Positions 26,963 through 35,399 of a stretch of 64,000 bases of DNA are shown in pieces. Under the pieces are notes generated by a model. The model did no database searches and had not been told where the DNA came from. It saw only the letters and a program-made list of their open reading frames with translations. Both the position numbers and the translations under genes were made by a program. Positions within the stretch are counted from its first letter, which is position 1; every line of letters begins with the position of its first letter. The stretch is from NBLH01 sp050296515 (GTDB lineage Bacteria; Bacteroidota; Bacteroidia; Bacteroidales; NBLH01), in assembly GCA_050296515.1 (NCBI GenBank), contig JBNKRJ010000064.1:1-64000 (forward strand), in the 5' to 3' direction.

Positions 26963-27235
26963 TTGTTTAAATTTTAGTTAAGTAATTGATATTTATTCAC
27001 TTTTCTTAAACTATTTATATGGAGTTCATGAGCTTGCTTCGCAAGGTTAAAGATATTCTTTTATAGGGCGATTATTCGCTTCGCTCATGAGATCTCTTCG
27101 TTAAGTTAAATTTCTTTATAAACCCCGAAGGGCTCAGTGTAAGCTAATCCCTCTGCGCCTCCGCTAAAGCTTCAGCGGCACGCGGAATGAGGGTTTCACT
27201 TGTTTATTTTTTTGATTGTTCTAATTTGTTGAATG
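26957..27235 (+). repeat. Dispersed structured repeat, family 1, copy C
   Basis: Same strand as copy A. The left margin TCACTTGTTTAAATTTTAG is shared with copies B and D, then the core with CTTGC-ttc-GCAAG, CCCCGAAGGG and the CCCTC/GAGGG-framed stem. It ends after TTGTTGAATG and lacks the right extension seen in A and B. It sits between panE and the CapD-like gene. Confidence 0.85.
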
Positions 27236-27576
27236 TAATTTCCTTATTGAGTTTTTATTTTTTATTATCAAGAAAAATTAATTTCTTTTTTGCGACTATT
27301 CTATAATTTAAAAGTAACATTATCTTAATAATTTCCCAAGGGTTATTTAACTATATGGGCGATAAACACCATTTCTTACTGTTTATTTAATATTGAGTCG
27401 GGCTTATCAACAGCAATGGTTCTAACATCACATGAAAAGTGTCATTGATAAAAAGAAACATAATTAAAACATGGAAACCTTGAAATCGGAAATTACTTTT
27501 CATAAGTTTGCCGTGCCTTCCAAACATCAAATAACCTTAAAAATATAAAACTAAAATAAATAAAAACGAAGTTTCT
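27236..27576. other. Gene-free stretch upstream of the CapD-like gene
   Basis: About 340 AT-rich bases. No gene, RNA or repeat recognised; any promoter of the 27577 gene should lie here but no clear TAnnTTTG/TTTG pair was found. Confidence 0.45.
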
Positions 27577-28785
27577 ATGAATGAAAACACAGTCCAGGAA
27601 ATCTTGAAAAGGATCACCGGAAGAGCAGACAACATGTTTAAAAAAGATCTTGTAAAACACAGAGATGAAATTTCAGCAAAGGTTGACAATAAGTCCGCTC
27701 TGGTAATTGGGGGAGCAGGGTCAATCGGCTCGCAGTTTATAAAACAGTTGCTTTATTTTAAAATTAAAAGACTTTATGTTGTTGATATTAGTGAAAATGG
27801 ATTAGCAGAACTGGTTCGGGATATTCGGAGTTCAAATTATGAATATCTTCCGAAAATTGTAACCTACCCTATTGATTTTTCTTCACCTCTGTTTGAGAAA
27901 ATATGGAGAAATGAAGGGCCTTTTGAAATAGTTGCCAATTTTGCAGCTCACAAACATGTAAGAAGCGCAAAAGACGAATACGCTATTGAAGCGATGTTTG
28001 AAAACAATTTTGTGAATGCATATAAATTACTAAAACTGCTGGATGAAAAACCTCCGGAGAGATTCTTTTGTGTTTCTACTGATAAGGCGGCAAACCCTGT
28101 GAGTATTATGGGAGCAACGAAAAGGTTGATGGAAGATGTAATCTTTTCGTATAAAAATAATTTTCATATTACAACTGCCCGCTTTGCAAATGTTGCTTTT
28201 TCAAATGGAAGCTTGTTAAATAGCTATATTAACAGGTACGAAAAAGGACAACCTATTGTTTGCCCTAAAGATATTAGTCGGTATTTTGTCACCCCAACTG
28301 AGTCTGGTACTCTGTGCTTATTGGCCTGTGTTTTAGGGAAAACTGGTGAAACTTTTATTCCTGAGTTATCTGAAGAAAAAAGCCTAATTCCATTGAAAAA
28401 TACGGTTGAGGCTTTTTTTGATGTTCTACACAAGGACATTGATTATTGTTCTAATGAACAGGAAGCTCTTAAGAAAGCTGAACAGTTTAGAACTGGCAAC
28501 CAAACGAAATACCCTGTGTTTTTGTTTGAAACTAATACATCAGGTGAAAAGCCTTATGAAGAATTTTTTGCTGAAGGGGATGAAGTTATTTATAACCGAT
28601 TCTCTATGATAAATGTTATTAAACCTCATTTAAATGGTTCGTATAGTCCTGAAGAAATACTAGAGGAAACTGATGAACTGTTTAGCCATGATGTTACAAA
28701 AAAACGAATAATTGATTTTCTGGATCAACAAATTCCTGATTTTTCTTATATCGACAAAGGAATGTCATTAGACCAAAAAATGTAA
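27577..28785 (+). CDS. Polysaccharide-biosynthesis NDP-sugar dehydratase/epimerase (CapD/FlaA1-like)
   Basis: A 402-residue soluble member of the extended SDR family (Polysacc_synt_2). The nucleotide motif is VIGGAGSIGSQF near residues 44-55, FAAHKHVRSAKDEYAIEAMF is the typical region around the active site, and STDKAANPVSIMGATKR carries the catalytic T-D-K and the lysine of the (M)xxxK motif. It lacks the membrane helices of long FlaA1/WbpM homologues. It probably acts on UDP-GlcNAc or a similar sugar for surface glycan. No glycan cluster adjoins it. Confidence 0.88.
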   Translation: MNENTVQEILKRITGRADNMFKKDLVKHRDEISAKVDNKSALVIGGAGSIGSQFIKQLLYFKIKRLYVVDISENGLAELVRDIRSSNYEYLPKIVTYPIDFSSPLFEKIWRNEGPFEIVANFAAHKHVRSAKDEYAIEAMFENNFVNAYKLLKLLDEKPPERFFCVSTDKAANPVSIMGATKRLMEDVIFSYKNNFHITTARFANVAFSNGSLLNSYINRYEKGQPIVCPKDISRYFVTPTESGTLCLLACVLGKTGETFIPELSEEKSLIPLKNTVEAFFDVLHKDIDYCSNEQEALKKAEQFRTGNQTKYPVFLFETNTSGEKPYEEFFAEGDEVIYNRFSMINVIKPHLNGSYSPEEILEETDELFSHDVTKKRIIDFLDQQIPDFSYIDKGMSLDQKM

Positions 28786-28903
28786 TAATCTTTAAATTAG
28801 GTTTCTAATGTATGAGCTTGTTCTAATATTATCAGAATGAGTTTTTTAAGTGAAAATAATTAAGACAGACAGTTGACCAGGGTATTGCTCATTACTGTAT
28901 AAT

Positions 28904-29194
28904 TTATAAAATTAAAAATTCTACCCTTCGGTTTAGCTGCCTGCCTTCATCCGTATTATTCTTAGCAATTGGCTTGCTTTCACCATAACCTCTAAAGTTT
29001 ATCTGATCCGGTTTTACCCCATGTTCCAGCTTCCATTGATGGACGCTTTCTCCCCTGCAAAATACTTCATACATTCTTTTGTCTTCACGGGGCAATACCC
29101 AGCGGACCAGTTGGGTGGTGTGATCTACATTATTATTCCATAACTCGTACATTTTTTCGAGCAGCCTGGTAACAGGGTTGTTTTGTTTATTCAT
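28904..29194 (-). pseudogene. Chimeric small gene: unknown head fused to OmpA-family tail
   Basis: 96 residues. The last about 35 (RGYGESKPIAKNNTDEGRQ then LNRRVEFLIL) are the end of an OmpA peptidoglycan-binding domain and are close to the end of the 37080-38621 protein. The first 58 (LLEKMYELWNNNVDHTTQLV, RWVLPREDKRMYEVFCRGES) are unlike OmpA; the family is unknown, possibly from a T6SS-iii locus since a TssD gene lies 109 bases upstream. The OmpA fold is incomplete, so this is most likely a recombination product or remnant. Confidence 0.5.
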
Positions 29195-29303
29195 AAAACT
29201 ATGGGGTTGTGGTTGGTGAAAACGGGCGGGGATCCCATTTTGTACTTAAAAAAAACAGGACAGCGGATACTTTTTGTACCCGCCGCCAACCAATTAGATG
29301 GTC

Positions 29304-29705
29304 TTAACTGGCAAAGCTACCAGTCCAGTTGTTAACGTGTACAGCATTGCCAATAGCAATTTCACGAGCAGTAAAGATTAACTCTTCTGTCATGGTATCT
29401 GCACTCTCGGCATTGTAATTTTCTTTGTAACCAACCAAATAGACGTCAGTTAAGTTTACTTCTTTCATTACCGAATTGTCGTTGTTGAAATAGGTAAGTT
29501 TAACAGCACCGAATTGTTCATTAGAAACCGCTTTTTCGACAAATTCTGTAGATTTTGTGGCTTCAATGGTCACATTCATCATCCCTCCCTTGGTGAGGGT
29601 TGATGGTTTGTTTTCTACATCAACTTTTTGTGCAAAGCCGTAATTTGCCAATAAAACTTTGTACTTTGATCCGTTAACTTCTAATTGTGCTTTAGATGAT
29701 GACAT
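29304..29705 (-). CDS. tssD: Type VI secretion tube protein TssD (Hcp), Bacteroidota T6SS-iii type
   Basis: 133 residues without signal peptide. Features of T6SS-iii TssD are MSSSKAQLEVNGSKYKV, NYGFAQKVDVENKPSTLTKG, GMMNVTIEATKSTEFVEKAV, YFNNDNSVMKEVNLTDVYLV, GYKENYNAESADTMTEELIF and the closing REIAIGNAVHVNNW. The fold forms hexameric rings of the inner tube. No other T6SS gene is found in the window apart from the doubtful chimeric neighbour. It is therefore an orphan, either firing from a T6SS encoded elsewhere or left over. Confidence 0.82.
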   Translation of the reverse strand: MSSSKAQLEVNGSKYKVLLANYGFAQKVDVENKPSTLTKGGMMNVTIEATKSTEFVEKAVSNEQFGAVKLTYFNNDNSVMKEVNLTDVYLVGYKENYNAESADTMTEELIFTAREIAIGNAVHVNNWTGSFAS

Positions 29706-30330
29706 AATTTAAAAATTTTAATTAATAATAATAATAATACTTTAGTTGCTATATTAATAGCGTTGTAAATATGGGCTGTTTTTTTTTAATATCCCAAATA
29801 TTTTTAGTTTTTTTTTAAACAACCTTTTCATAATCAATTCTTTTACAACACTTTAAAACGCGCTGTAAAATAAATATACAAACGGTTATTCCGTATACAT
29901 TAAAAAGATTGATAGACCAGGCCTGGTTAAGTTTTTGTGAAAATATCATATAAATATTTAGGAAATTAAGTCCCTGGTCAATCGTTACTAATTATTTAAA
30001 TCAGTGATTTAGAGACTTAAAACCAGTAACTTTTTGAAGTAGTTTAACACCCGGTGCAAGCGAACCCAAATTAACCATCTTTGGCGAAGGCGAGGCTATT
30101 ACATTGGCATTAGGTGAGGCATGAACGTTCTGGAACTACTGGATATTTCGGACTAAACGGACCCCTTAATAAATCTTGTTGTTAACTAGGTTGCTTTTAT
30201 TTTTTACAATATCAATAGATAAAACTCTTTGCGTGAGGTGGCGAATAATCTCATAGTTGCAGTTTCAGTTTAACTATATGCCAAAATGTGGAGTTAATAT
30301 TTCAAATAAACCTTTTTTGGTATATAATTG
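29706..30330. other. Gene-free stretch between tssD and the ISAs1 element
   Basis: About 625 AT-rich bases with no supported gene. The part at 30040-30180 is less AT-rich and has short unresolved open frames that may be decayed coding sequence; I cannot assign it. Confidence 0.4.
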
Positions 30331-30417
30331 CACGGCAATTGCATTTGAAATAGGAAAAATACCGGTTTGCGGTCTTTTAGTAAGTTGCTGGTAAAGATAG
30401 AATTACGCTTTCATGTA

Positions 30418-30440
30418 AAAAGCCCGCATTGCGAGCTTTT
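30418..30440 (+). terminator. Hairpin at the left end of the ISAs1 element
   Basis: AAAAGCCCGCATTGCGAGCTTTT folds as AAAAGC/GCTTTT with an inner CGC/GCG pair. It lies inside the element upstream of the transposase gene and would block read-through transcription from outside, a known property of many IS elements. Confidence 0.45.
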
Positions 30441-30646
30441 AGTCTCATAATAAATATTTTAAAACCTTACTTCATTTTTTAATTAGCCGTACTAACGGCT
30501 ATGAAGACAATATCATTAATGCCTTATCCTGATGCTAAGGTATTGAAAATCAGCTTTAGCTCAAAATTTATTTTGCAAAATTTGATTATTTTTGCTAACT
30601 TATATAGAGTACTATTAAAAGTAGTTTCCAAACCATATTTGGAAAA

Positions 30647-31735
30647 ATGGAAGAACCCAGACGAACAAAAGGTGGCAATCATCGCCACCTTTTAACAGAA
30701 ATGATTTTCCTGGTTATCTCAGCTGTTGTCAGTGGCGCAGGCAGTTGGACTGAAATTGAATTATTTGGTAAAAGCCAGTTAGAATGGCTGCGGAAATTTA
30801 CACCATTTAAATCAGGGATACCCTCCCATGACACCCTGGGCAGGGTCTTCTCCCTGATTGACTATGAACAGTTTAGCAATTGTTTTGTTGAATGGGTTGC
30901 AACCATTAGTAAGCTGACAGAAGGTGAAGTGGCAGCTATTGATGGTAAACGCTTACGGGGCTCTTTTGATACTGCTGGTAACCAAAAAGCCATACACATG
31001 GTCTCGGCCTTTGCAACAATCAACGGCTTGTGCCTTGGGCAGGAAGTATGTGAAGAAAAAAGCAACGAAATCACAGCCATCCCAAAACTTCTTGAGCTTC
31101 TTGCTATTAAAGGCTGCGTTGTGACTATTGATGCCATGGGCTGCCAAACTGAAATTGCTGAGAGTATCATTAAAAAAGGAGCTGATTACATTTTAGCTGT
31201 TAAGCAAAACCAGAAGGAGCTTTATGAGCAAATCCAAAAAGTCTTTCAAATTACTAACCCGGCTTCAATTCACACAGAAGTTGATTCAGGTCACGGGCGT
31301 GTAGAGCAAAGGAAATGTGTAGCAATTGATGATTTCCGCTTTTTTGATATTGAAACCAAGTGGAAAGGCTTAAAGTCAATCCTGAAAATTGAATCTGAGA
31401 ACTTTAATAAAACAACGGAGCAATTGCAAAAAGAAATGCGGTATTATATAAGCAGTTTACCTGCTGATGCTAAAGAAGTAAGTCCCAAAATAAGAAGTCA
31501 CTGGCTGATCGAACACAAACTACATTGGGTGCTAGATGTTGTTTTTGGTGAAGATGCTTCACGCAAAAGAAAAGGAAATTCTGCCAAAAACTTTAACCTA
31601 ATTTCAAAAATCGCGCTTTCTTTAATCCCAAAAGAAAGTACTAAAGGTATAAGTGGTAAAGGTATAAGTGGTAAAGGTAAAAGATACAAGGCTGCGCTAG
31701 ACCAGAAATTCAGAGAGAAAATATTAAATATTTAA
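30647..31735 (+). CDS. ISAs1-family transposase
   Basis: 362 residues with DDE catalytic domain: EVAAIDGKRLRGS (first Asp), EKSNEITAIPKLLELL, GCVVTIDAMGCQTEIAE (second Asp) and ADYILAVKQNQ, and the C-terminal YYISSLPADAK, WLIEHKLHWVLDVVFGEDAS. The N-terminus is short: homology appears to continue upstream of ATG 30647 in frame (SFQTIFGKMEEPRRTKGG) up to a TAG at 30605 with no normal start. It may begin at a rare start codon or be slightly truncated. Near the C-terminus a 15-base tandem repeat gives GISGKGISGK. Confidence 0.92.
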   Translation: MEEPRRTKGGNHRHLLTEMIFLVISAVVSGAGSWTEIELFGKSQLEWLRKFTPFKSGIPSHDTLGRVFSLIDYEQFSNCFVEWVATISKLTEGEVAAIDGKRLRGSFDTAGNQKAIHMVSAFATINGLCLGQEVCEEKSNEITAIPKLLELLAIKGCVVTIDAMGCQTEIAESIIKKGADYILAVKQNQKELYEQIQKVFQITNPASIHTEVDSGHGRVEQRKCVAIDDFRFFDIETKWKGLKSILKIESENFNKTTEQLQKEMRYYISSLPADAKEVSPKIRSHWLIEHKLHWVLDVVFGEDASRKRKGNSAKNFNLISKIALSLIPKESTKGISGKGISGKGKRYKAALDQKFREKILNI

Positions 31736-31816
31736 ATGCGATTGCCGTGGTAAAATGATATAAAATGTTAAGTTTTTGTACATCAGCTATAAATTACTAG
31801 CCTTCTGTTGTTCTGC

Positions 31817-31926
31817 CTAGTGTTGTGTCAAGGCTAATTTGTCAGGTAACAACACCTGACAAGTGCACCAGCCAGGTGTTGTTACCTGGCTAATTACCAG
31901 GAATATCATACTTGACTTGACACTAG
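31817..31926 (+). repeat. Family 3 palindromic repeat (CTAG-ended), copy 1
   Basis: About 110 bases running from CTAGTGTTGTGTCAAGG to CTTGACTTGACACTAG, with inverted ends. Inside are two perfect or near-perfect hairpins: GTCAGGTAACAACACCTGAC and GCCAGGTGTTGTTACCTGGC. It matches the reverse complement of 50665-50774. It lies between the ISAs1 element and the ABM gene. Confidence 0.85.
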
Positions 31927-32056
31927 CTTAGCATAAAAAATAGTTGTGAGTAAATATTATTAAATGTCTTCTATTACATCATTATCAAGAACCTTGCTTG
32001 CTACGAATTAGGTAAAATAGTTATATTTGAAAAAGAAAACTAAAAACTAAACAAAA
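31927..32056. other. Spacer upstream of the ABM gene
   Basis: AT-rich leader of the two-gene unit that starts at 32057. No confident promoter call. Confidence 0.3.
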
Positions 32057-32356
32057 ATGATTGTAACTTGCGTACATGTATACGTTAAACCTGAATTTAT
32101 CGATGAATTTATTGCTACAACTACAAATAACCATAATGAGTCGGTAAAAGAAGAAGGAAATTTGAGTTTTGATGTATTACAAAATGATGAGGACCCTTCA
32201 AAATTTATGCTATACGAAGCATATGTTTCTGAAGAAGCCTCGGCTTTGCATAAAAACACCCAACATTATTTAAAATGGAGGGAAACGGTTGCCGAGATGA
32301 TGGCAGGGCCAAGAGAAGGTGTTAAATATAAAGTCATTTGTCCTAAAAACTCCTGA
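32057..32356 (+). CDS. Antibiotic biosynthesis monooxygenase (ABM) domain protein
   Basis: 99 residues, a ferredoxin-like ABM fold as in YgiN and LsrG. Signs are MIVTCVHVYVKPEFIDEFIA, NEEGNLSFDVLQNDEDPSKFM-like FDVLQNDEDPSKFMLYEAY, and HKNTQHYLKWRETV with the late histidine. It ends three bases before the GTG of the alcohol dehydrogenase, so they form one operon. The true substrate is unknown; a quinone or aldehyde-type compound is possible. Confidence 0.85.
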   Translation: MIVTCVHVYVKPEFIDEFIATTTNNHNESVKEEGNLSFDVLQNDEDPSKFMLYEAYVSEEASALHKNTQHYLKWRETVAEMMAGPREGVKYKVICPKNS

Positions 32357-32359
32357 ACA

Positions 32360-33547
32360 GTGGTAAAACCATTTAAATTTAGTCGTACTCCTGAAATTCA
32401 TTTTGGCACTGGAAGGATTACTATTCTTGCTGACGAAATAAAAAAAAGAAGTGAGAATGCATTAATTCTGACAGGAGCGAAATCATTCACAACCACCAAA
32501 TACTGGAAAGAATTACAAAATCAGTTTAAAGACAAAGGTATTCAGTTTAGTGTTGAAGTTATCAGCAAAGAACCAACACCAGAGCTTATTGATGGTTTGG
32601 CAAGTATTTACAGAAGTAAGGATGTTGGTGTTGTTGTTGCTATTGGTGGAGGTAGTGTGCTTGATGGAGGAAAGGCTGTTTCGGCAATGCTTACTGTTCA
32701 GGAAGGTATAAAAGATTATCTTGAAGGTGTAGGAACGGGTATTGAACACCCTGGAACCAAAGTTCCTTTTATTGCTATTCCTACTACGTCTGGAACTGGC
32801 AGCGAGACCACGAAAAATGCAGTAATCAGTAAAGTAGGAAAGGATGGATATAAAAAATCTTTACGTCACGATAATTTTGTACCTGATGTTGCCATTGTTG
32901 ACCCTATTCTTACAATGAGCTGCCCACCAAATATCACAGGCAGTTGTGGAATGGATGCTTTTACTCAATTGCTTGAGTCTTATGTTTCCACTTCAGCGTC
33001 CTCAATTACTGATGCCCTGGCTTTTGAAGCCCTTGCCGGACTGGTAGGGGCAGTCGAACAAGCTCATCATGGATCGGATGTTTATGTTAAGGCACTTGAA
33101 GCCAGAAAAAAAATGTCTTATGCCTCAATGATTTCGGGAATTACCCTGGCAAATGCCGGATTAGGACTGGTTCATGGCCTGGCTTCAACAATCGGCGGAT
33201 ATTTTGACATTCCGCATGGTGTTGTCTGTGGAACTTTAATGGGAGCAGCTACCAGAACAACGATTAATCGATTGCTAAATGAAAGTCCTCAAAATATTGC
33301 ACTTACAAAATATGCAAATGTAGGCATGTTATTTTCTTCAGAAATAGGTAAAAGCAATGAGTTTTATTGTCTTGCATTGTGTGATAGAATAGATGAACTG
33401 CTTGAAAAAATGGACATGCCAAAACTAGGAGATTTTGGGGTCACTGAAAAGGATCTTATGAGTATTGCAAATAATTCGGGCAATAAAAACAACCCTGTGC
33501 AACATTCAAAAAATGAAATTGTTGAGGTATTAAGGGCCCGATTGTGA
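32360..33547 (+). CDS. Iron-containing alcohol dehydrogenase
   Basis: 395 residues of the group III Fe-ADH family. GTG at 32360 is the start, since the previous stop is at 32354-32356 and the protein begins with the family's PFKFSRTPEIHFGTG. The nucleotide region is VVVAIGGGSVLDGGKAVSAM, the family motif is IPTTSGTGSETTKNAVI, and metal ligands lie in DAFTQLLESYV and GLVHGLASTIGGYFDIPHG. Its pairing with an ABM monooxygenase suggests turnover of a small aldehyde or alcohol. A hairpin follows the gene. Confidence 0.92.
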   Translation: MVKPFKFSRTPEIHFGTGRITILADEIKKRSENALILTGAKSFTTTKYWKELQNQFKDKGIQFSVEVISKEPTPELIDGLASIYRSKDVGVVVAIGGGSVLDGGKAVSAMLTVQEGIKDYLEGVGTGIEHPGTKVPFIAIPTTSGTGSETTKNAVISKVGKDGYKKSLRHDNFVPDVAIVDPILTMSCPPNITGSCGMDAFTQLLESYVSTSASSITDALAFEALAGLVGAVEQAHHGSDVYVKALEARKKMSYASMISGITLANAGLGLVHGLASTIGGYFDIPHGVVCGTLMGAATRTTINRLLNESPQNIALTKYANVGMLFSSEIGKSNEFYCLALCDRIDELLEKMDMPKLGDFGVTEKDLMSIANNSGNKNNPVQHSKNEIVEVLRARL

Positions 33548-33580
33548 ATAAAGCTCAAGTTCTGGAAAAGAATCAAATAA

Positions 33581-33611
33581 AATGATGGCAATTATAGAAG
33601 AAGCCATCATT
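33581..33611 (+). terminator. Hairpin downstream of the alcohol dehydrogenase gene
   Basis: AATGATGGC (33581-33589) pairs exactly with GCCATCATT (33603-33611), followed by CTTTG. It ends the ABM-ADH operon; the U-run is short. Confidence 0.6.
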
Positions 33612-33752
33612 CTTTGATATGAGACAGTTTTCTAAAATGTCCTATTAACAACATTGCACAAAGACAAATTTTCTAAAATGCGAACATTCCCACTTACTCC
33701 CTTTCTATCAGTCTGTTACAACCAGCAGAAAGAATATTACATAGCTATAATT

Positions 33753-35318
33753 TTAAAGAATATATTCTTTCGCAAGTGATGTATATTGCTCTATCTGTTT
33801 TTTTACCCAGTTGTCATCATATCCTAATTCTTTAGCGACTATTTGAGCAACTTCCGGAGCCATTTCGATACTTGCACGAGCATCCAAAAACAAGGCACGA
33901 ACTCTCCTTGCAAGAACATCATCAAGATTACGGGCCATTTCGTTCCTTGCAGCCCAAACAATTTCAACTTTTGTATAGGGTAGCCTGGGGTGAAGTTGTT
34001 CAGCTAGTTCAGGATTTTTATTAACTAGTTTGTCTAATTCCACTTTCTCTGAACCATAAATGTACTGGTGCTGAGTGAAATCAACATTGGCAACGTAACC
34101 ATGAATAGGCATATTTTTAGTTACACATTTTCGTTCGTCCAAACCAGCAATCATTGCAGCCTTGTCTATGAGATCTTCTCCCATTTTACGATAAGTCGTC
34201 CATTTCCCACCAGTCATGGTGACTAATCCTGATTCAGAGACGATAAGTTTATGCCCTCTTGAAATTTCTTTTGTTTCTGACTTATCATCTTGCGGCGCAG
34301 CCAATGGCCTTAATCCAGCGAAAATACTTAATACATCTTTCCGTTTTGGTTCTTTTTTCAAGTATTGTGCAGCAGTATTTAAAATAAAATCTATTTCCTC
34401 TTCAAGAGCTCTGGGTTCCAGTGATGCTTCATCTACAGGGGTGTCTGTTGTTCCAACTACCACTTTCCCATGCCACGGAACAGCAAAAAGCACCCTGCCA
34501 TCAGAGGTTTTAGGTATCATAATAGCAGAATCGCCTTGCAAAAATGACTTATCTAAGATTACATGTACTCCCTGGCTTGGGCGAATGGTTTTTCTGGCAT
34601 TCTCATCATCCATTTTTAAAATGTCATCTACAAAAACTCCAGTTGCATTAACTACAACTTTTGCCTTTATTTTATAACTTTTTCCGGTCTCTTCGTCCCT
34701 TGCTGTTACGCCTGCTACCATATCTTCATCTGATTTAAGCAGTCCGGTAACTTTAAAGTAATTAATGGCTGTCCCTTTATTTTGAACCATTGTTTGTGCC
34801 AGGTTTATGGCAAGGCGAGCGTCATCAAACTGACCATCATAGTAAATCACACCACCACTTAAATCTTTTTCTGATAAATTAGGTATTGATTTCAATGTTT
34901 GAGCTTTTGTGATATGTTCTGATGGGCCAAGCCCTAATTTGCCAGCCATCATATCATACACTTTCATTCCAACGGTATAAAATGGGCCATCCCACCAAAC
35001 ATAGTTAGGGATTATAAATGCCTGGTTTTTAACCAAATGAGGTGCGTTCTGGCGAAGCAATCCTCGTTCATGTAATGCTTCTAAAACTAAAGCAATATCT
35101 CCTTGTGCCAGGTACCTTACTCCCCCATGCACTAGTTTTGTACTTCGGCTTGAAGTTCCTTTGGCAAAATCTGATTGTTCTAATAAAAGAGTATCATATC
35201 CACGTGCTGCTGCATCAACTCCAGCACCAAGTCCAGTAGCTCCTCCACCTATTATAATAATATCCCAAATTTTGTCTGGCTGCGCTTCCAGGGTTTTTAC
35301 CATGTAATCTCTATTCAT
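33753..35318 (-). CDS. glpD: Glycerol-3-phosphate dehydrogenase (FAD, respiratory)
   Basis: Oxidises glycerol 3-phosphate to dihydroxyacetone phosphate and feeds electrons to the quinone pool at the membrane. 521 residues. The FAD motif is DIIIIGGGATGLGAGVDAA (residues 18-37), followed by LLEQSDFAKGTSSRSTKLVH and GGVRYL, then the family motifs RGHKLIVSESGLVTMTGGKW and TTYRKMGEDLID. A C-terminal DAO-associated domain follows (residues about 390-510). No glpK or glpF is adjacent. Confidence 0.96.
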   Translation of the reverse strand: MNRDYMVKTLEAQPDKIWDIIIIGGGATGLGAGVDAAARGYDTLLLEQSDFAKGTSSRSTKLVHGGVRYLAQGDIALVLEALHERGLLRQNAPHLVKNQAFIIPNYVWWDGPFYTVGMKVYDMMAGKLGLGPSEHITKAQTLKSIPNLSEKDLSGGVIYYDGQFDDARLAINLAQTMVQNKGTAINYFKVTGLLKSDEDMVAGVTARDEETGKSYKIKAKVVVNATGVFVDDILKMDDENARKTIRPSQGVHVILDKSFLQGDSAIMIPKTSDGRVLFAVPWHGKVVVGTTDTPVDEASLEPRALEEEIDFILNTAAQYLKKEPKRKDVLSIFAGLRPLAAPQDDKSETKEISRGHKLIVSESGLVTMTGGKWTTYRKMGEDLIDKAAMIAGLDERKCVTKNMPIHGYVANVDFTQHQYIYGSEKVELDKLVNKNPELAEQLHPRLPYTKVEIVWAARNEMARNLDDVLARRVRALFLDARASIEMAPEVAQIVAKELGYDDNWVKKQIEQYTSLAKEYIL

Positions 35319-35399
35319 AACTTACTTTGGTTTTGATGAACTAAGTAAGTAAAGATAGCTAATTTTGGAAACAATAGGTGGACAAAAAGTAACCTGGAT

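Larger units (their letters stand above)
30331..31749 (+). mobile_element. ISAs1-family insertion sequence
   Basis: Ends CACGGCAATTGCATTT (30331-30346) and AAATGCGATTGCCGTG (31734-31749) are inverted repeats matching at 15 of 16 bases. They enclose one transposase gene. The total length of about 1419 is usual for the family. No clean target duplication is visible in the flanks (TATAATTG and GTAAAATG), so the exact boundary may be off by a few bases or the flanks have drifted. A hairpin AAAAGC..GCTTTT at 30418-30440 precedes the gene. Confidence 0.75.

Noticed and set aside
30501..30695. Frame overlapping the ISAs1 transposase start
   Set aside because: Lies inside the element in another frame; the transposase is supported by family motifs.
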